Shown one piece after another: positions 15,887 through 24,707 of a stretch of DNA of 64,000 nucleotides (the stretch's first letter is position 1; each line of letters starts with the position of its first letter). A model generated the notes under the pieces. The model had not been told where the DNA came from, did not search any database, and worked only from the letters and a program-made list of their open reading frames with translations. The translations under genes were made by a program, and so were the position numbers. The stretch comes from SCTD01 sp038256525 (lineage in GTDB: Bacteria > Actinomycetota > Actinomycetes > Mycobacteriales > SCTD01): positions 1 to 64,000 of the forward strand of contig JBBSKF010000001.1 in assembly GCA_038256525.1 (NCBI GenBank), given 5' to 3'.

Positions 15887-17293
15887 CTAGGAGTGGCTGT
15901 GGAGGGGCTTGCCGGCGAGCGCGAGATGGGCCTCGCCGACGGCTTCGGACATGGTCGGGTGCGGGTGGATCAGGGCGGCGACCTCGCTCGGCAGGGCCTC
16001 CCAGTTGGTGATCAGCTGGGCCTCGGCGATGAGCTCGCCGACCCGGTCGCCGACCATGTGGACGCCGATCACCGGGCCGTCCTTGGCGGCCAGGACCTTG
16101 ACCGCACCCGCGGTGCCGAGGATCCGCGCCTTGCCGTTCCCGGCCAGGTCGTACGTCGCCTCGACGACGTCGTAGCCGCGCTCCTCGGCGACCTTGCGGG
16201 TCAGGCCGACCGAGGCGACCTCGGGTGAGGAGTAGGTGACCCGGGGGACGCCGTCGTAGTCGACCGGGGTGACGGCGAGCCCGGCGAGGCGCTCAGCGAC
16301 CAGGATGCCCTCGGCGAAGCCGACGTGCGCGAGCTGCAGGGTCGGGATCAGGTCACCGACCGCGCTGATCGTCGGGACGCTCGTCTGGCAGTAGTCGTCG
16401 ACCTCGACGAAGCCCCGGTTCATCGTCACGCCGACCTGCTCGTAGCCGAGGTCCTTCGACACCGGGCCCCTCCCGATGGCCACCAGCAGCAGCTCCGCCT
16501 CGAGCGTCTTGCCGCCCTCGAGGTGCACTCGTACTCCCGTGTCGGTGTGCTCGACCTTCTCGAACCGGGCGCCGAGCTCCTGGACGATGCCCCGCTTGCG
16601 GAAGGCCCGCTCCAGCAGCTTGGAGGACGACTCCTCCTCGAGCGGCACGAGGTGGGGCAGCGCTTCGACCAGAGTGACCTCTGCGCCGAATGAGCGCCAG
16701 GCCGAGGCAAACTCGCACCCGATAGCACCAGCACCGAGGATCACCACTGAGCCGGGGACGGTGTCCATGCCGAGGGCGTCGTCACTGGTGATGACCCGCC
16801 GGTGGTCGACCTCCAGGCCAGGAAGCGAGCGCGGGACCGAGCCGGTGGCGAGCAGCACGTGCTCGGCCTCGATGGTCCGGCCGTCCACCTCGACAGCGGT
16901 GGGCGACACCAGGCGCCCGTGCCCGTGCACCACCTCGATCTTGCGGCTCTTCACCAGACCGGTGAGCCCCTTGAACAGGCCCTCGACGACCTTGTCCTTG
17001 TACTTGTTGACCGCGGGCATGTCGACCGACTCGAACGTCCCGTGCACACCGAACTGGCCGGCCTCTTTGATGACCTCGACGGTCTCGGCGGAATGCAGGA
17101 GGGCCTTGGTCGGGATGCAGCCGCGGTGCAGGCAGGTGCCGCCGACCTTGTCCTGCTCGACCATGACGACGCTCTTGCCGAGCTCGGCGCTGCGCAGCGC
17201 GGCCGCGTAGCCGCCGGAGCCGCCGCCGAGGACGACGAGGTCGACCCCATCCGCAGATGTGGTGGCGGTGGGTGTGGCTGCAGATCGGGTCAC
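15887..17293 (-). CDS. lpd: Dihydrolipoyl dehydrogenase (E3)
   Basis: Reoxidises dihydrolipoyl groups of E2 with NAD+. The 468 residues contain GGGSGGYAAALRSAELG (FAD), the redox pair Cys54/Cys59 in GGTCLHRGCIPTK, the NAD motif VILGAGAIGCEFASAW, the second FAD block SAVGDLIPTLQLAH and the C-terminal HPHPTMSEA with the catalytic His-Glu pair. The start is GTG at 17293 with GGAG about nine bases upstream and an 18-residue Thr/Ala-rich lead. It is the first gene of the lpd-sucB pair and diverges from the 115-residue gene at 17452. Confidence 0.95.
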   Translation of the reverse strand: MTRSAATPTATTSADGVDLVVLGGGSGGYAAALRSAELGKSVVMVEQDKVGGTCLHRGCIPTKALLHSAETVEVIKEAGQFGVHGTFESVDMPAVNKYKDKVVEGLFKGLTGLVKSRKIEVVHGHGRLVSPTAVEVDGRTIEAEHVLLATGSVPRSLPGLEVDHRRVITSDDALGMDTVPGSVVILGAGAIGCEFASAWRSFGAEVTLVEALPHLVPLEEESSSKLLERAFRKRGIVQELGARFEKVEHTDTGVRVHLEGGKTLEAELLLVAIGRGPVSKDLGYEQVGVTMNRGFVEVDDYCQTSVPTISAVGDLIPTLQLAHVGFAEGILVAERLAGLAVTPVDYDGVPRVTYSSPEVASVGLTRKVAEERGYDVVEATYDLAGNGKARILGTAGAVKVLAAKDGPVIGVHMVGDRVGELIAEAQLITNWEALPSEVAALIHPHPTMSEAVGEAHLALAGKPLHSHS

Positions 17294-17451
17294 TGATGAA
17301 CTCCTCGCTCGTGGCGGTGGTGCGGTGCATCGGCCTCATGGGTTGGCACTCGGCCGATCGCAAGGGCATCCTGTCACTTCTGAAGTACAGGCCTGCACGG
17401 CACCCGCCGCATTCCCGAGCGGGCGCCGTGCACCCAGGCAGGGAGAGCACC

Positions 17452-17799
17452 GTGGGACTGCGCGACCGCTTCCGGCGGCCGCCGAGCCGGTCGGGCTCGG
17501 GGCGTGAGGCTCAGTCCGCGGACTTCGACCATCTGAAGGAGTGGGCCGGTAGTCGACGTGGGGTGGAGGGCTTCGTCGAGCCGGAGACCCGGACCACCGC
17601 GACGACGCTCGTGCTCGTCGCCACCGACGGTGAGTGGACCCGCCGCCGCGTGCCCTCCCCGAAAGCCGCCTTCGGGTTCGGTCAGAAGGTCGGCATCCCG
17701 GTCTACGACGTGGCCGCGGTGGGTTACCCGGTCCGGATGCGGGAGTGGACCGCCAAGCGCAAGGCAGCCGGCCAGACCGGTGTCCCGCCTTCAGATTGA
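17452..17799 (+). CDS. Conserved actinobacterial protein next to lpd
   Basis: A 115-residue protein with no membrane segment. It has a basic N-terminus (GLRDRFRRPPSRSG), then a compact domain: FDHLKEWAGSRRGVEGFVEP, LVLVATDGEWTRRRVPSP and IPVYDVAAVGYPVRMREW. I recognise the pattern as a protein often found beside lpd in actinomycetes, but its function is unknown. The start is GTG at 17452 with GGGAGAG six bases upstream; longer frames overlap the divergent lpd promoter. It faces the convergent secreted repeat protein. Confidence 0.8.
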   Translation: MGLRDRFRRPPSRSGSGREAQSADFDHLKEWAGSRRGVEGFVEPETRTTATTLVLVATDGEWTRRRVPSPKAAFGFGQKVGIPVYDVAAVGYPVRMREWTAKRKAAGQTGVPPSD

Positions 17800-17879
17800 T
17801 CCACCGCAGGAATGCCGCCCTCAGCCGGGCGCGCCCACCATGACGACGGCGATGCCGCGGATGATCAGCTGCGGGCGGG

Positions 17880-18458
17880 TTACGGCTTGCCGGTGCCCTC
17901 AGGCTTGCCGGCACCGTCTGACTTGCCCGTCACGTCGGGCTTGCCGGTGCCCTCGGGCTTGCCGGCACCGTCTGACTTGCCGGTTACGTCAGGCTTGCCG
18001 GTGCCCTCCGGCGCGGTGCTCCCGGGATCGGCTGCCTTGTCAGGCTTGGCTGCCTCGTCAGGCTTGCCGGTCTTGTCGGTGTCCTCGACGTCCTTGCCGC
18101 AGTCGCTCTTGGCGGCCTGTGAGACGAGCGCACCGCGACCGGGGCCCTTGGGCAGCGAGTGGACGTACGCCGAGATGTTCTGCCCGTGGGTCTTGGTCGG
18201 ATCGCAGACGAAGGGAGCTGCGGGAGCCTGCGCGCCGCGCTGGCTCTCGCGCTGCAGCTTGGCGAGCTTGGCCAAGCCGCGTTTCTCGGCGCCCTGGCTG
18301 TTCTCGGCGGCCGGAGCGGGCGCCGGGCTCTGCGCGGCCACGGTGTGAACGACGACTGTGCCACCACCGACGACCGCCGCCGTGGCGATCGCGGTGCCGG
18401 TGACAAGCACGCCGACCCGGGCCTTGGCTGCGAGCAGGGACATCAGAGGTCGGGACAC
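17880..18458 (-). CDS. Exported repeat protein of unknown function
   Basis: A 192-residue protein with an N-terminal membrane or signal helix (VGVLVTGTAIATAAVVGG), an Ala/Pro-rich stretch, a short domain with two cysteines (FVCDPTKTHG...KSDCGKD, about residues 84-118) and a C-terminal tail made of 18-residue repeats of the type GKPDVTGKSDGAGKPEGT, just over two copies (54-base DNA repeats at about 17881-18010). The two cysteines could form a disulfide outside the cell. The GTG at 18458 was taken; ATG at 18443 is an equal alternative. It follows pepA by 46 bases. No function can be assigned. Confidence 0.65.
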   Translation of the reverse strand: MSRPLMSLLAAKARVGVLVTGTAIATAAVVGGGTVVVHTVAAQSPAPAPAAENSQGAEKRGLAKLAKLQRESQRGAQAPAAPFVCDPTKTHGQNISAYVHSLPKGPGRGALVSQAAKSDCGKDVEDTDKTGKPDEAAKPDKAADPGSTAPEGTGKPDVTGKSDGAGKPEGTGKPDVTGKSDGAGKPEGTGKP

Positions 18459-18504
18459 GTTGCTGAGCCTCTACCTGTTTGGTGAGAAGAGCAAGGGCCT
18501 ATCG

Positions 18505-20037
18505 CTACCCAGCGTGAGCGAGATCCTCGAGCAGCTGCACGAAGGTGCGCACTGCGGCTCCGGTCCCGCCGTGCGGGGTGTATCCGTACGCCGCACCGGA
18601 GTTGTAGGCCGGACCGGCGATGTCCAGGTGGGCCCAGCGCACACCCTCGGTGACGAACTCCTTCAGGAACAGCCCGGCGCTGAGCATCCCGCCCTCGCGC
18701 GGGCCGGTGTTGATGAGGTCGGCGACCTCGGACTCGAGTCCCTTGCGCAGGTCGGCCGGCAGGGGCATCGGCCAGGACGGCTCGCCGGCCCGGTCGGCCG
18801 CATCGACCACTGACGCGCGCAGCGCGTCGTCGTTGCCCATCACGGCGGTCGTCCGCGCGCCGAGGGCCACCAGCTGGGCGCCGGTCAGGGTCGCGACGTC
18901 GATCAGGATGTCGGGGGAGTCCTCGCACGCGCGGGCGATCGCGTCGGCCAGGATCAGCCGTCCCTCGGCGTCGGTGTTGTTGACCTCCACCGTCTTGCCG
19001 TTGCGGAACGTGAGGACGTCGGACGGCCGGATCGCCGCACCGCTCGGCATGTTCTCGGCCATCGGGATCCACGCCTCGACGTCGACGGCGAGACCGAGCT
19101 CGGCGACGGCGACGACGGTGGCGAGCACGGCGGCGGCGCCGCTCATGTCGCTCTTCATCTCCTCCATCGCCGCGGCGGGCTTGAGCGACAGGCCGCCGGA
19201 GTCGAAGGTGACGCCCTTGCCGACCAGGGCGACCTTGGAGCTGGTGCCCTTGCCCCCGCGGTAGGACAGGTACACCAGGCGAGGGCCGTTCGCCGAACCC
19301 TGTCCGACGCCGATCAGTCCGCCGAAGCGGCCCTTCACCAGAGCCTGTCCTTCGAGAACCTCGACGTCCACACCGGCCTTGCCGGCGACGGAGCTCGCCA
19401 GATCGGCCAGCTCGGCGGGGTGCAGGTCACTCGGCGGGGTGTTCACCAGGTCGCGCACCAGCAGGACGGCGCGGGTCACGACCTCGGCCCGCCTGACAGC
19501 GGCCCGGAGCACCTTGCTCTTGGCGTCGGGGACCAGCAGGACGAGCTCGCGCACCGGTTCGCGGCGATCTGCATCCGAGCTCGCGTCTCCCGCCGCGGTG
19601 CGGTAGCGACCGAACGCGTAAGCCCCGAGCAGCGCGCCCTCCCCGGCCGCGCGTACCCCCGAGGCCGGCTCGCTGCCGCACACCGCCAGGGTCAGGGCGA
19701 CCCTGCCCGAGCCGGCGAGGTCACGCACCGCCGCCCCCGCCGCCCGGCGCAGCAGCTCGCCGTCGTACGTCCCGTCGCTGGCCACCGGGCCGAGCCCGAT
19801 CGCGACAACCACCGGTGCCGTCGTGGCGCCCAGGGTGGCGAGCCGGGTGACCTGCTCGGCCTTGCCGGTGGCGCCGAGTCCGGTCAGGGCGGGCAGCAGG
19901 GCCTTGCCGAGGGCCTGCGCGATGCTGTCGGCGCCGGCGGCCAGCACCAGGCCTTTCGGTCCCCGGGCCACGCCGATCACGACGGCGTCGACCTTCGCGG
20001 CGGCAGCGGACGCGCTGGACAGCGAGAGAGAGGTCAC
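18505..20037 (-). CDS. pepA: Leucyl aminopeptidase (family M17)
   Basis: A 510-residue dinuclear metal aminopeptidase of the cytoplasm. The C-terminal catalytic half has LVGKGVTFDSGGLSLKP (metal and catalytic Lys) and the signature NTDAEGRLILADA, followed by LTGAQLVALG. The N-terminal macro-like domain occupies about the first 180 residues. GTG at 20037 was chosen because it begins the family N-terminus and has TAGCGT seven bases upstream with no Shine-Dalgarno, suggesting leaderless translation. It diverges from the ergothioneine operon; in other actinomycetes it commonly neighbours lpd and gcvT. Confidence 0.94.
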   Translation of the reverse strand: MTSLSLSSASAAAAKVDAVVIGVARGPKGLVLAAGADSIAQALGKALLPALTGLGATGKAEQVTRLATLGATTAPVVVAIGLGPVASDGTYDGELLRRAAGAAVRDLAGSGRVALTLAVCGSEPASGVRAAGEGALLGAYAFGRYRTAAGDASSDADRREPVRELVLLVPDAKSKVLRAAVRRAEVVTRAVLLVRDLVNTPPSDLHPAELADLASSVAGKAGVDVEVLEGQALVKGRFGGLIGVGQGSANGPRLVYLSYRGGKGTSSKVALVGKGVTFDSGGLSLKPAAAMEEMKSDMSGAAAVLATVVAVAELGLAVDVEAWIPMAENMPSGAAIRPSDVLTFRNGKTVEVNNTDAEGRLILADAIARACEDSPDILIDVATLTGAQLVALGARTTAVMGNDDALRASVVDAADRAGEPSWPMPLPADLRKGLESEVADLINTGPREGGMLSAGLFLKEFVTEGVRWAHLDIAGPAYNSGAAYGYTPHGGTGAAVRTFVQLLEDLAHAG

Positions 20038-20044
20038 GAGACCG

Positions 20045-20050
20045 ACGCTA
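20045..20050 (-). promoter_or_regulatory. -10 hexamer TAGCGT, leaderless pepA
   Basis: TAGCGT ends seven bases before the GTG at 20037 on the minus strand, and supports that start over upstream ones. Confidence 0.5.
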
Positions 20051-20168
20051 CCGGGGGCCGTCGTGACAACTCGGTGACATCGCATCGCACGAGTGGTGGG
20101 CCCTACCGGGCTGGGGCAGGGTCGACGGAGCGATGTTGGACCGCCAGGAGAGGGGAAGGAGCCGCGCT

Positions 20169-20252
20169 ATGAACCTGCCCGCTCCACGCTCAGCGCGTCG
20201 GCGACGCCGCGGCCGACCCACTCACCAGAACTCGCGCCTGCGACGGTCGTGA
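20169..20252 (+). CDS. Possible 27-residue Arg-rich leader peptide of the egt operon
   Basis: An ATG at 20169 stands seven bases after GGAAGGAG, one of the best ribosome sites in the window. The 27 codons end with a TGA at 20250-20252 that overlaps the egtA GTG (20249) as GTGA. The peptide is very basic, with nine Arg among residues 8-16 and 22-26. egtA itself has no other ribosome site, so its translation may depend on this small frame. It could be a regulatory leader or merely a ribosome-delivery ORF. It is in a different frame from egtA. Confidence 0.5.
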   Translation: MNLPAPRSARRRRRGRPTHQNSRLRRS

Positions 20253-21493
20253 CCATCCGCACGCGCGAGGACGTCGCCGCGCACGTCGACGCCGCCATCC
20301 ACTTCGGCGTCCCCGGCGTCGTCGGTGCCGAGCTCGAGTGGCTCGTCGTCGATCGGCCCTGCGCGCGGACACGGCCCGGCCTCGAACGCGTGTCGGCGGC
20401 TGTCCAGGGAGCCGGTGCGCTGCCCGGGGGCAGCGTGCTGTCGACCGAGCCAGGCGGGCAGCTGGAGTTCTCATCGGCGCCGCAGCAGGGACCGGGGGCC
20501 GCTGTGCGCGCGCTCGCCGCCGATGTCGACGCCGTCCGGGCCCCGCTGTCCGCCGCCGGAATCGGGATGAGCGGGATGGGCGCCGATCCCTACCGTCCGC
20601 CGGTCCGGCTGGTCGAGAGCTCTCGCTACGACGTGATGGAGGCCTTCTACGCCCGGATGGGGGAACCGTGCACGAGCGCCGGCCGGGCGATGATGTGTTC
20701 GTCGGCGGCGGTGCAGATCTCGCTCGATGCCGGTACGGCCGGCACGGGCGTCCAGTCGGCTGGGCAGCGGTGGCAGCGCGCCCATGCGGTCGGCCCGGCG
20801 CTGGTCGCCGCGTTCGCCTGCTCGCCGGTTCTCGAGGGGGTCCGCACCGGCTGGCAGTCGACCAGGCAGCGCTTGTGGGCTGACATCGACCCTTCCCGCA
20901 CACGGCCGCCGGACCCCGATCTCGGCCCGGTCGAGGCACTCACCGAGCTCGCCATGTCGGCCCAGGTCATGGCCGTCTGCGACGGGGCGCGGGACTGCCG
21001 GCCAGGTCCGCGCGGCGCCAGCTTCGCCGAGTGGATGGCCTCGGGCGGCCGGAGCACGGCCGAGCTGGACTACCACCTGACCACGCTGTTCCCGCCGGTG
21101 CGGCTGCGCGGCTGGCTCGAGCTGCGCTATCTCGACATGCTGCCCGATCCGCTCTGGCAGGTGGCGGTCGCGGTGGCGGCCGCGGTGCTGGACGACGACC
21201 GCGCCGCCGACGCCGCCCGAGCCGCGTGCGCCCCGGTAGAGGGGCGCTGGCGGGACGCCGCGCGGCTGGCCACCCGCGATGCCGACCTCGCCGCAGCAGC
21301 CCGCGGTTGCCTGCTCGCAGCTGCCGAGGCGCTGCCCCGCATGGGCGCAGCCGACCTCGTACCCGCCGTGCTCGGATATCTCGAGCGCTACACCGCTCGC
21401 GACCGGTGCCCGGCCGATGACGTGCTCGAGGCGCACCGCGCCGGCGTGCCCGCCGCGGCCCTGCTCGCCGGGGCCATCCAGGTGTCGGCATGA
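20249..21493 (+). CDS. egtA: Glutamate-cysteine ligase EgtA
   Basis: Makes gamma-glutamylcysteine, the sulfur donor for ergothioneine assembly. The 414 residues match the GCS2/EgtA family: GVVGAELEWLVVD near the N-terminus (residues about 22-36), GGQLEFSSAP (substrate and metal binding), and RGWLELRYLDMLP in the C-terminal half. GTG at 20249 starts the conserved domain and overlaps the stop of the 27-codon ORF. The stop overlaps the egtB ATG. It heads the operon egtA-egtB-egtC-egtD. Confidence 0.92.
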   Translation: MTIRTREDVAAHVDAAIHFGVPGVVGAELEWLVVDRPCARTRPGLERVSAAVQGAGALPGGSVLSTEPGGQLEFSSAPQQGPGAAVRALAADVDAVRAPLSAAGIGMSGMGADPYRPPVRLVESSRYDVMEAFYARMGEPCTSAGRAMMCSSAAVQISLDAGTAGTGVQSAGQRWQRAHAVGPALVAAFACSPVLEGVRTGWQSTRQRLWADIDPSRTRPPDPDLGPVEALTELAMSAQVMAVCDGARDCRPGPRGASFAEWMASGGRSTAELDYHLTTLFPPVRLRGWLELRYLDMLPDPLWQVAVAVAAAVLDDDRAADAARAACAPVEGRWRDAARLATRDADLAAAARGCLLAAAEALPRMGAADLVPAVLGYLERYTARDRCPADDVLEAHRAGVPAAALLAGAIQVSA

Positions 21494-22818
21494 GCGTCAC
21501 CCAGCCCGCCCCGCCGGCCGTCGACCGCATCCGCGCGGACCGCATCGTTGCGGAGCTGAAGGCGAGCCGGGACCGCTCGCTCGCCCTGCTCGCTCCGCTG
21601 GACGAGGCCGAGCTGACCCGGCAGGTCTCGCCGCTGATGTCGCCGCTCGTCTGGGACCTTGCCCACATCGGCAACTACGAGGAGTTGTGGGTGCTCCGGG
21701 CGGTCGGGGGGATCGAGCCGCTCCGGCCCGAGATCGACTGTCTTTACGATGCTTTCGAGCAGCCGCGGGCCATCCGCCCGACGCTGCCGATCCTCGGGCC
21801 GGCCGCCACCCGGGCCTACCTGTCCGGCGTGCGGTCCTGTGCCCTCGACATTCTCGAGCGCACTGCCCTGGACGGCTCACCGCTGGTGCGCGACGGCTTC
21901 GTGTTCGGCATGGTCGTACAGCACGAGCACATGCACGACGAGACCATCCTCGCGACGCTGCAGCTGCGCGGCGGCCCGCGCACCCTTGCTCCCGACCAGC
22001 CGCTCCCGAGCGGCCGTGCGGTGCCTGTTCACGACGACGTGCTGGTCGCGGGCGGGTTCTCGGTCCAGGGCACGAGCACCGATCCGTGGGCGCTGGACAA
22101 CGAACGGCCCGCGCACCGCGTCGATCTCCCGTCGTTCCGGCTCGACCGGGTGCCGGTCACCAACGCAATGTTCGCGCGCTTCGTCGATGCGGGCTGCTAC
22201 GCCGATCCGCGCCTGTGGAGCGAACCGGGCTGGGCCCACCTGCGGGAGTCGGGCCGCACCGCCCCGATGACGTGGCAGCGCGACGGGGCCGGCGGTTGGA
22301 CGTGCACCCGGTTCGGCGAGACCGAGGCGGTCGAGCCTGACGCCCCGGTCGAGCACGTCTGCTGGTACGAAGCGGACGCCTACGCCCGCTGGGCCGGCCG
22401 CCGGCTGCCCACCGAGTCGGAGTGGGAGAAAGCCTGTGGCTGGGATCCTTTCGCGCAGCGGCTGCGGCGTTATCCTTGGGGCGAGGAGGACCCCACACCG
22501 GAGGTGGCCAACCTCGGCCAGCGGGCGACCCGCCCGGCTCCGGTCGGCGCCTACCCCGAGGGCGCATCGGCGTACGGCGTGGAACAGCTGGTCGGCGATG
22601 TGTGGGAGTGGACGAGCTCGGGCTTCGACGCCTGGCCCGGCACCCGCCCGTTTCCGTACCGGGAGTATTCCGAGGTGTTCTACGGCGGCGACTACCGCGT
22701 GCTGCGCGGCGGGTCATGGGCGACGCACCCGACCGCGGTGCGCACCACCTTCCGTAACTGGGATCTGCCCGTGCGACGGCAGATCTTCAGCGGGTTCCGC
22801 ACTGCTGTCGATGTGTAG
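21490..22818 (+). CDS. egtB: Ergothioneine sulfoxide synthase EgtB
   Basis: Non-haem iron enzyme that joins trimethylhistidine (hercynine) and gamma-glutamylcysteine with O2. The 442 residues have an N-terminal DinB-like domain with the likely iron ligands His59 (AHIGNYEE) and His145/His149 (QHEHMHDE), and a C-terminal formylglycine-generating-enzyme-like domain with RLPTESEWEKAC, GDVWEWTSS and LRGGSWATHP. The ATG overlaps the egtA stop (ATGA). Its end lies in a duplicated 13-base segment shared with the egtC start. Confidence 0.95.
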   Translation: MSVTQPAPPAVDRIRADRIVAELKASRDRSLALLAPLDEAELTRQVSPLMSPLVWDLAHIGNYEELWVLRAVGGIEPLRPEIDCLYDAFEQPRAIRPTLPILGPAATRAYLSGVRSCALDILERTALDGSPLVRDGFVFGMVVQHEHMHDETILATLQLRGGPRTLAPDQPLPSGRAVPVHDDVLVAGGFSVQGTSTDPWALDNERPAHRVDLPSFRLDRVPVTNAMFARFVDAGCYADPRLWSEPGWAHLRESGRTAPMTWQRDGAGGWTCTRFGETEAVEPDAPVEHVCWYEADAYARWAGRRLPTESEWEKACGWDPFAQRLRRYPWGEEDPTPEVANLGQRATRPAPVGAYPEGASAYGVEQLVGDVWEWTSSGFDAWPGTRPFPYREYSEVFYGGDYRVLRGGSWATHPTAVRTTFRNWDLPVRRQIFSGFRTAVDV

Positions 22819-22835
22819 GGCCGTCGATGTGTAGG
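22807..22835 (+). repeat. 13-bp direct repeat at the egtB/egtC junction
   Basis: GTCGATGTGTAGG occurs at 22807-22819 and again at 22823-22835. The first copy encodes the last residues and stop of EgtB; the second encodes Met-Cys-Arg, the start of EgtC. The 16-base step suggests a tandem duplication that separated two once overlapping ends. Confidence 0.85.
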
Positions 22836-23573
22836 CATGCGGCCTGGTTGGGTCGGCCCCGCACGCTGCGGGATCTTCTCGTCGACCCGCCGTACGGGCT
22901 TGTGCAGCAGTCCTTCTCGCCACGCCGACAGCGCTACGGCACCGTCAACGCCGACGGCTTCGGGGTGGGGTGGTTCTCGGCTGAGCGGACCGCGCCGGCT
23001 CGCTACCGACGGGCGGTGCCGATCTGGTCGGACCCGTCGTTCGCGTCGCTCGCCGGGGTGGTGCGCTCGGGGTGCGTGCTCGGCGCGGTGCGCTCGGCGA
23101 CGGTCGGCGGTCCGGGCGGGGAGGAGGCGTGCGCGCCGTTCCTGCTGCCCGGGGGGGTGCTGCTCTCGCACAACGGTGCGGTGCCGGTCGCCGCGATCGC
23201 GCCGCTCGTGTCACCGGCCGCGCTGGGGGCTGTCGGCTCGACCGTCGACAGCGCCTTTGTCGCGGCATCGGTCGCGGACCGCCTCGCCGGACCGTCCGGC
23301 GGGGGGCTCGCCGCGGCGCTTGCCGCCACTGTGAGGGCGGTCGCGGCCGTCGCCCCGGCGGCGCGGCTGAACCTGCTCGCCACGGACGGGGCCGTGGTCG
23401 CGGCGACGACCTGGGGCGACACCCTGTGCTTCCGGATCGCCGACGGGGGAGTGGCGGTTGGCTCGGAGCCCTCGGATGACGAGGCCGGCTGGACCGATGT
23501 CCCCGACCGCAGCCTGCTCGAGCTCTCCGGTGACGGATGCACCGTCACCGCTCTTTCGGAAGGTGTCCGATGA
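22827..23573 (+). CDS. egtC: Gamma-glutamyl hercynylcysteine sulfoxide hydrolase EgtC
   Basis: Removes the gamma-glutamyl group from the EgtB product. The 248 residues begin MCRHAAW, so Cys2 becomes the N-terminal nucleophile of a class II glutamine-amidotransferase fold; NADGFGVGW, VRSATVGG and LSHNGAV are the fold's conserved blocks. The ATG at 22827 must be right because Cys2 has to follow it. It starts eight bases after the egtB stop, and its own stop overlaps egtD as ATGA. Confidence 0.94.
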   Translation: MCRHAAWLGRPRTLRDLLVDPPYGLVQQSFSPRRQRYGTVNADGFGVGWFSAERTAPARYRRAVPIWSDPSFASLAGVVRSGCVLGAVRSATVGGPGGEEACAPFLLPGGVLLSHNGAVPVAAIAPLVSPAALGAVGSTVDSAFVAASVADRLAGPSGGGLAAALAATVRAVAAVAPAARLNLLATDGAVVAATTWGDTLCFRIADGGVAVGSEPSDDEAGWTDVPDRSLLELSGDGCTVTALSEGVR

Positions 23574-24535
23574 CTCGGCTCGACCGCCACCTCGGCCCCG
23601 ACGCGATGCGCGAGGCTCTCGAGGCCGACGTGCGGGCCGGACTGACCGCGACGCCGAAGACGCTTCCCCCCAAGTGGTTCTACGACGCCAGGGGATCAGC
23701 CCTGTTCGACGAGATCACCCGGCTGCCGGACTACTACCCCACCCGCAGCGAGCGGGCGGTCCTCCGCGAGCGGTCGGCCGAGATCGCCGAGCTGACCGGC
23801 GCGGACACCCTTGTCGAGCTCGGAAGCGGCACGTCGGAGAAGACCCGGCTGCTTCTCGACGCCCTCTCGGCCGCCGGAACGCTGCGGCGCTTCATCCCGT
23901 TCGACGTCGACGAGTCGGTCCTCACGATGGCCGGGAAGTCGATCGATCAGGAGTATCCCGGCATCGAGGTGCACGCTGTCGTCGGCGACTTCGAGCACCA
24001 CCTGTCGCTGATCCCCGCCGGGGGCCGGCGCCTGTTCGCCTTTCTGGGCGGGACCATCGGCAACCTGCTGCCGGCCGAGCGCGCGTCGCTGCTGTCGAAC
24101 CTCGCCTCCACGATGGCCTCCGGTGACGCCCTGCTGCTCGGCACCGACCTCGTGAAGGACCCGGCCAGGCTGATCGCGGCTTACGACGACTCGAGTGGTG
24201 TCACCGCCGACTTCAACCGCAACGTGCTGCGTGTCGTCAACCGCGAGCTGGACGGGGACGCCGACGTGGATGCCTTCGCTCACGTAGCGGTCTGGGACGC
24301 CGAGCAGGAGTGGATCGAGATGCGCTTGCGGTCGCTGCGGACGCAGACCGTCCGGCTCGAGGCGCTCGACCTCGACGTCGAGTTCGCCGAGGGTGAGCTG
24401 CTGCGTACCGAGATCAGCGCGAAGTTCCGCTCGGAGCGGGTGCTGGAGGAGCTCAGCGAGGCCGGTCTGCTGCTGTTGCGGTGGTGGACCGACGAGGGGG
24501 GCGAGTTCGGCGTCAGCCTGTCGGTGAAGAGCTGA
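23570..24535 (+). CDS. egtD: Histidine N-alpha-methyltransferase EgtD
   Basis: SAM-dependent enzyme that trimethylates histidine to hercynine, the first ergothioneine step. The 321 residues show PPKWFYDARGSALFDEIT, the SAM motif LVELGSGTSEKTR, FDVDESVL and FLGGTIGNL typical of the family. The ATG at 23570 overlaps the egtC stop. The gene is followed by about 200 bases holding a palindromic repeat before egtE. Confidence 0.95.
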   Translation: MTRLDRHLGPDAMREALEADVRAGLTATPKTLPPKWFYDARGSALFDEITRLPDYYPTRSERAVLRERSAEIAELTGADTLVELGSGTSEKTRLLLDALSAAGTLRRFIPFDVDESVLTMAGKSIDQEYPGIEVHAVVGDFEHHLSLIPAGGRRLFAFLGGTIGNLLPAERASLLSNLASTMASGDALLLGTDLVKDPARLIAAYDDSSGVTADFNRNVLRVVNRELDGDADVDAFAHVAVWDAEQEWIEMRLRSLRTQTVRLEALDLDVEFAEGELLRTEISAKFRSERVLEELSEAGLLLLRWWTDEGGEFGVSLSVKS

Positions 24536-24641
24536 CGCACGAGAGGCCGCCAGGCGGAGCCAAGCTGCCCAGCTGGTGCGTGACCCCGTTGGCCCGCCCG
24601 CCCGCCCAGCCCCCAGCCCCCAGCCCCCAGTCCCCAGCCCT

Positions 24642-24707
24642 CGCTGATCATGCAGTTGTTGCTCGCCTGCTGAGCGTGAGGGGTGTGCAGTAACTCCATG
24701 ATCAGCG
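24642..24707. repeat. 66-bp inverted repeat between egtD and egtE
   Basis: Arms of 21 bases (24642-24662 and 24687-24707) pair with three mismatches around CGCTGATCATG; the 24-base centre contains TGAGCGTG. An AGCCCCC-type tandem C-rich tract (about 24596-24640) lies to the left. The element at 47758-47823 has the same length, arm motif and centre, so they are two copies of one family. It occupies most of the egtD-egtE gap (24536-24738). Confidence 0.85.
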
